Shown: in pieces, positions 15,083 through 21,510 of the stretch
How positions within the stretch are numbered: the stretch's first letter is position 1
Layout of the letters: every line of letters begins with the position of its first letter
Source of the DNA: DASZMJ01 sp035551935
Lineage (GTDB): Bacteria; Planctomycetota; Planctomycetia; Isosphaerales; Isosphaeraceae
Reading direction: 5' to 3'
DNA: 30,643 nt
Assembly (NCBI GenBank): GCA_035551935.1
Contig: DASZMJ010000343.1
Coordinates: 1-30,643, forward strand
Translations under genes and position numbers: made by a program
Notes under the pieces: model-generated
Databases searched by the model: none
The model's input: only the letters and a program-made list of their open reading frames with translations
Told to the model about the DNA's origin: nothing

Positions 15083-16402
15083 ATGATTGACACGATGGAC
15101 TCGACCGCAGAACTGAAAAGCATCTTCAACAATCGATCGGGGGATTGGAAAGAGCGGCTGGCCGTGGTCGTGGCGACGATGCGCGACATGAGCCGGCAGA
15201 CCGACCCGCAGCAGATGGTGCAGGCGTTCGTCCGGGGGATGAAGCGGTACCGCGTGGGCGAGGCGTTCATCTCCGTCAGCCGCCGCGACCTGGCGCCGCC
15301 CCGCTACCGGATCACGCGGTCGTCGCTCTGGGGCGAGCTGGTCAACCCCTGGCGCGACCGCGACTTGCTGCCGGTCTTCGACCGCGGCCTGCTCGGCGAG
15401 CTGCTCTACGGCGACGAGCCGCGAGTCGTCGCCGACCTCCGCGTCGCCGACGACGACCCCGCCGCCGAGCACCTGGCCGGCTACCGCTCGCTGCTGGCGA
15501 TCCCGCAGTACAACGGCGGCATCGCCAAGAACATGACGTTCATGCTCCACTCGCGGCCCGACGGCTTCGAGGCCGACACCTTCCCCGAGCTCGTCCTCCG
15601 CTCCAACCTCGTCGGCCAGGCGACCAACAACCTCGTCCTCTCCGGCGAGCTGAAGCGCGCCTACGAGGCCGTCGACCGCGAGCTGAAGCTCGTCGCCGAC
15701 ATCCAGCGCTCGCTGCTGCCGAAGGTCTTGCCCCGCATCCCGACGCTCGACCTCGCCGCCCACTACCAGACCTCGCGCTACGCCGGCGGCGACTACTACG
15801 ACGTCCTCCCCCTGCCCGACGGCCGCTGGGGCATCCTCATCGCCGACGTCAGCGGCCACGGCACCCCCGCGGCCGTCATGATGGCCATCACCCACAGCAT
15901 CGCCCACACCTACCCCGGCCCGCCGACCCCGCCGAGCAACATGCTCAATTTCCTGAACGAGCAATTGAATAAACACTATACTTCGGAAAACGAGACCTTC
16001 GTCACCGCCTTCTACGGCATCTACGACCCGGCGACGCGCCGGCTCAGCTACGCCGGCGCCGGGCACAACCCGCCGCGGCTGATGCGTTGCGAGGACGGCA
16101 CGATCGACTCGCTCGACGCCGCCCGGCGGCTCCCCCTGGGGATCGCGGCCGATGAGGTCTACGAGGAGCACACCCACCAGCTCCGCCCCGGCGACCAGAT
16201 CGTCTTCTACACCGACGGCGTGACCGACGCCGAGGCGCCCGACGGCCGCATGTTCGGCCTCGAGCGGCTCGACGGCGTGCTCTCGCAGTGCACCGCCAGG
16301 GCCAGCAACCTGATCGAGTCGGTGCTCGTCGCCGTCGAGGAGTTCACCGAGGGCAGGCCCGCCGCCGACGACCGCACGTTGCTCGTCGCCAAGGTGTCGT
16401 GA
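15083..16402 (+). CDS. GAF-SpoIIE (PP2C-type) phosphatase, RsbU-like
   Basis: The product has 439 residues from ATG 15083. Residues ~20-185 form a GAF-like sensor region (MVQAFVRGMKRYRVGEAFIS, then LLAIPQYNGG). A coiled linker (ELKRAYEAVDRELKLVADIQ) joins it to the SpoIIE/PPM phosphatase from ~205: GGDYYDVLPL (235-244), IADVSGHGTPAA (253-264), YAGAGHNPP, FYTDGVTDAEAPDG and DDRTLLV. The acidic residues in these motifs bind the two metals. Such proteins dephosphorylate anti-sigma-factor antagonists in partner-switching pathways. No anti-sigma kinase or antagonist gene lies next to it, so the partner must be elsewhere. TACAAT at 15048-15053, followed by a G run, is a likely -10 element. Its stop is 4 bp from that of the converging LRR gene. 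Confidence 0.88.
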   Translation: MIDTMDSTAELKSIFNNRSGDWKERLAVVVATMRDMSRQTDPQQMVQAFVRGMKRYRVGEAFISVSRRDLAPPRYRITRSSLWGELVNPWRDRDLLPVFDRGLLGELLYGDEPRVVADLRVADDDPAAEHLAGYRSLLAIPQYNGGIAKNMTFMLHSRPDGFEADTFPELVLRSNLVGQATNNLVLSGELKRAYEAVDRELKLVADIQRSLLPKVLPRIPTLDLAAHYQTSRYAGGDYYDVLPLPDGRWGILIADVSGHGTPAAVMMAITHSIAHTYPGPPTPPSNMLNFLNEQLNKHYTSENETFVTAFYGIYDPATRRLSYAGAGHNPPRLMRCEDGTIDSLDAARRLPLGIAADEVYEEHTHQLRPGDQIVFYTDGVTDAEAPDGRMFGLERLDGVLSQCTARASNLIESVLVAVEEFTEGRPAADDRTLLVAKVS

Positions 16403-16406
16403 TCGT

Positions 16407-17333
16407 CTATCGGTTCGATGGGGGTTTCGGCCGCGCCGAGCGGTCGACCGCCAGCAACGGCCTCGCCCGCTTCAGGTTGGCGACGGCCTCGTCGGTGACG
16501 TTGCAACCACCGAGCCACAGCCGTTTCAGCCGCGGCAGGGCCTGGAGGCGGGCCAGGCCGGCGTCGGTGACGGCCGTCTCGCGGAGGTCGAGTTCCTCGA
16601 GCGCCGGGAACTGGCCGAGGACGGCCAGGTCGGCGTCGCCGATCCGTGTCCCGCCGACCTTGAGTCGGATCAGCTCGGGCTTGGGGCCGAGGGCGGCGAG
16701 CCCTGCGCCGGTGACTCGGGAGCCGTACAGGATCAGCTCGCGGAGCTTTCGCGCGTCGGACAGCGAAGCGAGGGCGGCGTCGGTCACGTCGGGCCCGTGG
16801 AGGCCGACGGTCCGCAGTTCGGTCATATGGGCGAGCGGGGCGAAGCCGGCGTCGGTCATCCGGCCGCTCGGGCGTGTCGGCCAGGGATCCCAGGGGTTGT
16901 GGATGGCCTGGCCGAGGGCGAGCAGCGTCATGTGCGGGAACCGCGCGGCCCGTCTCAGCGTTGCGTCGCCGACCTCGGCGTTGAGCATCGAGATCGTCGC
17001 GACCCGATCGGGGTCGAGGCGGTCGAGGACGGCAAGCTCGTCGTCGGTCACCCTCGGCCTCTCGAGCCGCATGACGTAGCGGTAGCGAGCCGCTCCGGGC
17101 AGCATGCGGCCGAGAGGGAAATCCTCTTCAACAAACTGGTCCTCGATCCGGAACCCCAGGCCGCGGAGCGTCTCGACGGCCCCGGCCTCTCGCCGACGGA
17201 CGGCCATGCGTCCGACGTAGGTGGAAACCACGGCCCCGACGATCAAGACAGACAACGCGATGGCGATTCCCGCGATCCATCGCCGCCGCGAGAGCCGCTG
17301 TCCCACAGGACGGGCGGGTGCCGCGTTCTCCAA
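16407..17333 (-). CDS. Membrane-anchored leucine-rich repeat protein
   Basis: The product has 308 residues from a TTG start at 17333, supported by GGAGG 8 bp upstream. A single membrane segment (WIAGIAIALSVLIVGAVVS, ~19-38) follows an Arg-rich cytoplasmic end. From ~105 on, irregular LRRs of the planctomycete/GALA type repeat the pattern VTDAxLAxLxxxxxLxxLxL: MTDAGFAPLAHMTELRTVGL, VTDAALASLSDARKLRELIL, IGDADLAVLGQFPALEELDL and VTDAGLARLQALPRLKRLWL. LRR surfaces bind other proteins. It begins 25 bp after the stop of the receiver-domain gene, so the pair is an operon and may act together. No enzymatic motif is seen. Confidence 0.8.
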   Translation of the reverse strand: MENAAPARPVGQRLSRRRWIAGIAIALSVLIVGAVVSTYVGRMAVRRREAGAVETLRGLGFRIEDQFVEEDFPLGRMLPGAARYRYVMRLERPRVTDDELAVLDRLDPDRVATISMLNAEVGDATLRRAARFPHMTLLALGQAIHNPWDPWPTRPSGRMTDAGFAPLAHMTELRTVGLHGPDVTDAALASLSDARKLRELILYGSRVTGAGLAALGPKPELIRLKVGGTRIGDADLAVLGQFPALEELDLRETAVTDAGLARLQALPRLKRLWLGGCNVTDEAVANLKRARPLLAVDRSARPKPPSNR

Positions 17334-17358
17334 GGGAGTGGCCTCCGCGGAGATCGGC

Positions 17359-17748
17359 TCAATCGGTCGTCGCGCCGCCGCCGAGGATCTGCTCGACGGA
17401 GCGGACGAGCTTCTCCATGGCGAAGGGCTTGCGGATGTAGTCCTTGACGCCGAGGAACTCGGCGTAGGCGCGGTGGCGGCTGCCTTCGTTGCCGGTGATC
17501 ATGATCGTGGGGATCAGGCCGCCGGGGCGCCCCTTGAGCTTCTCGAGGACGAGGAAGCCGCTCTTCTTCGGCATCATCATGTCGAGGATGATCAGGTCCG
17601 GGTTCTCGCGCTCGGCGACGGCCAGGCCGGCGTTGCCGTCGCGGGCGACGAGGACGCGATGCCCCTTCCCCTCCAGCACGGTGCGCATCGACTCGATGAT
17701 CTCGGGGTCGTCGTCGACGAGCAGGATCAACTTCTGGGCGGCGGGCAT
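17359..17748 (-). CDS. Stand-alone response-regulator receiver protein
   Basis: The product has 129 residues and consists only of a CheY-like receiver. The acidic pocket is LLVDDDPEI (D12-D14), the phospho-acceptor D56 is in LIILDMMMP, the switch Thr is in IMITGNEG (T85) and the conserved Lys is K107 in YIRKPF. All key residues are present, so phosphorylation by a histidine kinase is expected. With no output domain it must act by protein contact, like CheY/DivK; the LRR membrane protein encoded 25 bp downstream is the obvious candidate partner. ATG has GAGG 8 bp upstream. No histidine kinase is encoded in this window. Confidence 0.9.
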   Translation of the reverse strand: MPAAQKLILLVDDDPEIIESMRTVLEGKGHRVLVARDGNAGLAVAERENPDLIILDMMMPKKSGFLVLEKLKGRPGGLIPTIMITGNEGSRHRAYAEFLGVKDYIRKPFAMEKLVRSVEQILGGGATTD

Positions 17749-17813
17749 CGCGTGGTCCTCATCTCCGCGGGGCCGGCCCTCGTTCTTCTCGGCCGTTTCC
17801 CCCTGGCGCTGCC

Positions 17814-17842
17814 ATCATAAACCCCCTCCCCGCACCGGACAA
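17814..17842 (-). promoter_or_regulatory. Promoter of the receiver-LRR operon
   Basis: On the minus strand TTGTCC (17842-17837), a 17-bp spacer, and TATGAT (17819-17814). It lies about 66 bp upstream of the start at 17748. Confidence 0.5.
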
Positions 17843-17908
17843 GGGCCGCCCCGGGCCCACGCTTTCAGCCTCGCGGCCACCGGGGCAGCGTCTCCCGTGC
17901 CTGCCGAT

Positions 17909-18013
17909 CGCCCCCCACCCCGGCCCTCCCCCACGAGGGGGGAGGGTGAAAACGCGCCGATGTCCGCATTCTTTCACCCTCCCCCTCGTGGGGGAGGGCC
18001 GGGGTGGGGGGCG
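17909..18013. repeat. Large GC-rich inverted repeat
   Basis: Arms of 43 bp (17909-17951) and 42 bp (17972-18013) are reverse complements apart from one extra G in the left arm, with a 20-nt loop. Arm content is CCCCACCCCGGCCCTCCCCC, then ACGAGGGGG and AGGGTGAAA. The 416-bp gap between divergent genes (17749-18164) consists of this element plus promoters. The near identity of the arms suggests recent spread or gene conversion; it resembles a dispersed MITE-like palindrome rather than a terminator, because the genes on both sides point away from it. Confidence 0.85.
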
Positions 18014-18089
18014 GTCTCGGAGCCACGGTCGATAGGCCCTCGCCTGGAGCCCGGAGGGAATGGACTGCGCAGCCCGGCCGGGCTCGCCG

Positions 18090-18095
18090 TATAAT
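18090..18095 (+). promoter_or_regulatory. -10 element of the aminotransferase gene
   Basis: A perfect TATAAT followed by CGGG, 70 bp before ATG 18165. No convincing -35 is present at 16-18 bp, so this is tentative. Confidence 0.35.
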
Positions 18096-18164
18096 CGGGT
18101 CGGACGGCACGAGGACGTGTCCGACCTTCCGCGAACCGTCGAGATGAGACGAGATGAGGCGGCG

Positions 18165-19436
18165 ATGATCGACCCGACGAGCAGCCCCGAGCCGACCGAA
18201 ACCGAGAACGAGGCCACGCCCCGGGGCGATGAGGCGTACACCATCGAGGTGGCCGCGCGGGTCAAGAACCTGCCGCCGTACCTCTTCGGCAAGATCAACG
18301 ACCTGAAGTACCGCAAGCGTCGCGCGGGCATCGACGTGATCGACCTCGGCATGGGCAACCCGACCGACCCGCCCGAGGACTGGATCGTCGACAAGCTCTG
18401 CGAGGCCGCCCGCGACGCCCGGAACCACCGCTACAGCGTCGCCGCCGGCGTCTACAACCTCCGCCGCGAGGTCGCGTCGCGGTACGAGAAGCGCTTCGGC
18501 GTCGCGCTCGACCCCGATCAGGAGGTCGTCGCCACGATCGGCTCGAAGGAGGGGTTCAGCCATATGTGCCTGGCCCTCCTCGGCCCCGGCGACACGGCCC
18601 TGGCCCCCTCGCCGACCTTCCCGATCCACGCCCACGCCGTCGCCCTGGCCAACGCCAACGTCGTCGCCCTCGACGTGGCCGACCCGGCCACCTTCCTCGA
18701 GTCCGTCGCCCGCACCTGCGAGACCCTCTCGCCCCGGCCCAAGGTGCTCATCCTGAATTATCCCCACAACCCCACCGGCGCCGTCGTCGACCTCGACTTC
18801 TTCAAGGAGGTCGTCGCGCTGGCCAGGCGCTACGGCTTCCTCGTCATCCACGACTTCGCCTATGGCGACGTCTCCTTCGACGGCTACGAGGCCCCGAGCT
18901 TCCTCGCGGCGCCGGGGGCCAAGGAGGTCGGCTGCGAGTTCACGACGATGTCCAAGGGCTACAACATGGCCGGCTGGCGCGTCGGCTTCGCCGCCGGCCA
19001 CCGCGAGATGCTCCGCGCGCTCAAGTCGATCAAAGGCTACTATGATTACGGCCTGTTCCAGGCCGTGCAGGTCGCGGCGATCGTCGCCCTCCGGCACGGC
19101 GAGGAGGGCCGTCGCGCGCAGGTGGCCGAGTACCAGATGCGGCGCGACGTGCTCGTCGACGGCCTGAACCGGATCGGCTGGGACGTGCCGCGGCCGAAGG
19201 CCGGCATGTTCGTCTGGGCGCCGATCCCGGAGCCGTGGCGGTCGCGGCTCGGCTCGATCGACTTCGCCATGAAGCTGCTCGAGGACGCCGAGGTCGCCGT
19301 CAGCCCCGGCCGCGGCTTCGGCCCCGCCGGCGAGGGCTTCCTCCGCCTCGCCCTCGTCGAGAACGACCAGCGCCTCCGCCAGGCCGTCCGCCAGATCGGC
19401 CGCGCCCTCCGCGCGGACAGGGGCGAGACGACTTGA
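18165..19436 (+). CDS. PLP-dependent class I/II aminotransferase, AlaC/aspartate-type
   Basis: The product has 423 residues from ATG 18165 (GAGG 5-6 bp upstream); ATG 18144 is possible. The signature set is complete: DLGMGNPTDPP near the start, NYPHNPTG (Asn202) for substrate and cofactor contact, HDFAYGD (Asp230, Tyr233) for the PLP ring and phosphate, and TMSKGYNMAGWRVGF, in which Lys264 forms the Schiff base and Arg272 holds phosphate. VSPGRGFGPAGEGFLRLAL near the end holds the carboxylate-binding Arg. The DLGMGNP opening and SKGYNMAGWR resemble AlaC (alanine-pyruvate/glutamate transamination) and some LL-diaminopimelate aminotransferases; substrate cannot be decided from sequence. An acidic N-terminal extension of about 25 residues is unlike most relatives. 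It is monocistronic. Confidence 0.88.
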   Translation: MIDPTSSPEPTETENEATPRGDEAYTIEVAARVKNLPPYLFGKINDLKYRKRRAGIDVIDLGMGNPTDPPEDWIVDKLCEAARDARNHRYSVAAGVYNLRREVASRYEKRFGVALDPDQEVVATIGSKEGFSHMCLALLGPGDTALAPSPTFPIHAHAVALANANVVALDVADPATFLESVARTCETLSPRPKVLILNYPHNPTGAVVDLDFFKEVVALARRYGFLVIHDFAYGDVSFDGYEAPSFLAAPGAKEVGCEFTTMSKGYNMAGWRVGFAAGHREMLRALKSIKGYYDYGLFQAVQVAAIVALRHGEEGRRAQVAEYQMRRDVLVDGLNRIGWDVPRPKAGMFVWAPIPEPWRSRLGSIDFAMKLLEDAEVAVSPGRGFGPAGEGFLRLALVENDQRLRQAVRQIGRALRADRGETT

Positions 19437-19471
19437 AGCCGTCGTCGGGCCGATGACCGGGTCCCGGATGC

Positions 19472-19542
19472 CACGGGTTCGGCCTCGAACCCGTGCCCCC
19501 TCTGGCATCGCCAACCGGCACGGGTTCGGCCTCGAACCCGTG
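19472..19542. repeat. Tandem pair of 24-bp palindromes (CACGGGTTCG family), copy 1
   Basis: Two identical 24-bp near-palindromes at 19472-19495 and 19519-19542, half-site CACGGGTTCG and its complement CGAACCCGTG, are separated by 23 bp. The flanks (TGCCACGG.../...CCGTGGCA) extend the symmetry of the whole pair. A diverged pair with the same layout lies at 29837-29907. Here it fills the gap between the aminotransferase and the next gene. Confidence 0.8.
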
Positions 19543-19672
19543 GCACCCGGCGTCTGCATGTCGTGTGGAGAGGGCCCTTGTATCGCATCGCCGCGGGGGC
19601 GAGAATCCGGGCCGCAGGCGTCGATCTCCTAGATTGACGATGACTCCCGGCTCGCCGGGCGGAGGTGGCGTC

Positions 19673-20677
19673 GTGCTGACGCGGCGTGAGGCATTCGGCC
19701 GACTCGCGGCGGGGATGGGGCTGGCCGTCGCGCGGCCGGGATGGGCGGCGAGGGCCGAGGACGATAAGGAGTCGCGCGGGCGGATCTTCATCAACCCCGT
19801 CCGCAACCCTCGGGGACCCGCCGGCCCCATCACGGGGCCGGTGGCGATCGACCCGGCGGATGGGTCGTGGACGCAAGTCGTTGAGAATATGTACGCCCTC
19901 GGGGTCTCGACCGACGGCCGGTTCGTCTACGGCATCAACGGCGGCAATCAGCCCGCGGGCACCTGGTCGGTGGACTTGAAGGAGGGCGGCGAGCCGCGGA
20001 AGATCGCCGACGAGCGCGCGGATCGAGTCTGGTCGACTGTCGGTGGCAAGATCATCCTCAGCACCTTCGCCTTCCGCGCACAACCGAGGAAGGCCTGGCG
20101 GATCAACCCCGATGGCTCGGGTCGAGAGGATCTCCCGATCCCCGACACCGACGAGGTCATCGACGCCTCGGCCGACGGCCGATGGCTGCTCACGAGATCC
20201 GACCGTGGGGCGCCAAAGGAGGGGAGCTTCCTCCGCGAGAGGCGGGCCATCTATCGGATGCGTCCCGACGGCGGCGACGAGTGCCTCGTCCTCGAGGCCG
20301 GCTACTTCAGCGCCACGCATCGCCTCTCGCCCGACGGCAGGACGGTCATCTATCACCACATCGAGGGCGACACTTTCGAGGGCGAGAAGGACTTCCCGAA
20401 GTCCAGCATCTGGCTCGTCGGCAGCGACGGGAAGGGTCGGCGCCTCCTCCTCAAGAACCCACCCGGCGAGCGGTATTCCCAGGCCGTCTGGTCGCCCGAT
20501 TCGAAGCGGCTCGCGGTCCGCCTGATACGACGGCCGGACGATCTCGACGAAGAGGTCAAGATCCTGCCCCTCTACCGGGCCGTGTGCCGCATCGACGTCG
20601 TCGATCTGGAGGGCAAACGGTTGGAACGAGTCCCCGTGCCCGAGGAATTCCATTACCTCCTCGTCGACTGGCGATAG
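19673..20677 (+). CDS. Tat-exported PD40/TolB-like beta-propeller protein
   Basis: The product has 334 residues from GTG 19673, chosen because GGAGG lies 7 bp upstream and the export signal starts at once; ATG 19640 would bury it. The N-terminus LTRREAFGRLAAGMGLAVA has the twin arginine (R4-R5) and a hydrophobic core ending near GWAARA, a Tat signal. The rest shows repeated four-stranded units with the PD40/WD40-like pattern: DASADGRWLLTRSD, ATHRLSPDGRTVIYHH and QAVWSPDSKRLAVRLI, plus IWLVGSDGKGRRLLL. TolB-like propellers usually bind ligands or proteins in the periplasm; no catalytic residue set is recognised. The final GKRLERVPVPEEFHYLLVDW closes the propeller. Confidence 0.78.
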   Translation: MLTRREAFGRLAAGMGLAVARPGWAARAEDDKESRGRIFINPVRNPRGPAGPITGPVAIDPADGSWTQVVENMYALGVSTDGRFVYGINGGNQPAGTWSVDLKEGGEPRKIADERADRVWSTVGGKIILSTFAFRAQPRKAWRINPDGSGREDLPIPDTDEVIDASADGRWLLTRSDRGAPKEGSFLRERRAIYRMRPDGGDECLVLEAGYFSATHRLSPDGRTVIYHHIEGDTFEGEKDFPKSSIWLVGSDGKGRRLLLKNPPGERYSQAVWSPDSKRLAVRLIRRPDDLDEEVKILPLYRAVCRIDVVDLEGKRLERVPVPEEFHYLLVDWR

Positions 20678-21510
20678 AGCCTATTCTCGCTCGGGTCGCT
20701 CCGGCACGTCAGGCATGGGCAACACACCGTCTGCATGCCACCCCGCACTCTCCTTGCGCGACCGAAGGTTGCGGGATCGAAGACGGGACCCGGCCACTCG
20801 GTCGCCCCGACGCCACCCGGGTCGGTCCGGCCTGATCACAACGTGACGGGTCGGGGAGGCGGCCCGCTCTTTTTCCGGAATTCCCGCCGGTTTTCGGCGC
20901 GGATTCCAACTGAGGAGGGAGCGTCCCTCGCGGGAGGGGTGGACTGCGCGCGACGATGATCCCGGATCGACGAACCTTGGTCCCAATGAACCGCCGAGTC
21001 TTACGTCCCCCCGAATCCCGCACCCGGACGAGCGGCACAGAGATCGTCTTGAGTCGTCGCGCCCTGGCCCGGCCGTCCGGTTTTGTTCACAACCCTTGGG
21101 GCTGGGGTCGAGGGATGGGAGTCGCCCCGGCGCGAAACGAAGCCACTTCGATCGGTGGGAGCCGGGGAAGCCGGAGGATGCGGGACGACGCGTCGGCGCG
21201 AAACAAACCCACTTCGGGGCCCGTGGCGGAAAAAACGAACCCAATTCGGGCCTCGGCGCCGCCAAAACGAACCCAATTCCGGGGATGGCGCCGTCAAAAC
21301 GAACCCAATTCCAGCCCGTCGGCGCCGAACGAACCCAACATTGGAGGAGATGGGAAATTTGGGCGAAAGACGGAGGATGGGTCAAGGAGATCGGGCCTTG
21401 GCCTCGGCCCGACGCCGAACGAACCCAACGACCACCCCGACCCCCGGCCCCCACGCCGACCGAACGAACCCACCGGCCACTTTGGTTCACATCAGGGAGG
21501 GGAGTCGCCA
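20678..21510. other. 833-bp gene-free stretch
   Basis: Open frames exist on both strands but none has a ribosome site with recognisable protein sequence. 20678-21120 shows nothing I can assign. 21135-21480 holds the 32-bp-period repeat listed separately. The stretch separates convergently arranged genes (the PD40 protein on plus, the kinase on minus), so it needs no promoter. Confidence 0.6.
21135..21480. repeat. NEPNS/KTNPI-type tandem repeat, 32-bp period
   Basis: Copies of a 16-bp core, best form AAACGAACCCAATTCC, start at 21135, 21201, 21233, 21265, 21297 and about 21327, with degenerate GAACGAACCCA copies near 21417 and 21462. The steps between the four best copies are exactly 32 bp; the next is 30. 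Because 32 is not a multiple of three, one plus-strand frame reads successive copies in different phases (NEPNS, KTNPI, KRTQF). I read it as a non-coding planctomycete repeat that is often mis-annotated as a protein. Confidence 0.75.

Noticed and set aside
21135..21480. Possible CRISPR array because of the regular 32-bp spacing
   Set aside because: The cores are about 16 bp and gaps about 16 bp, too short for repeats and spacers, the gaps are partly similar to each other, and no cas genes are present.
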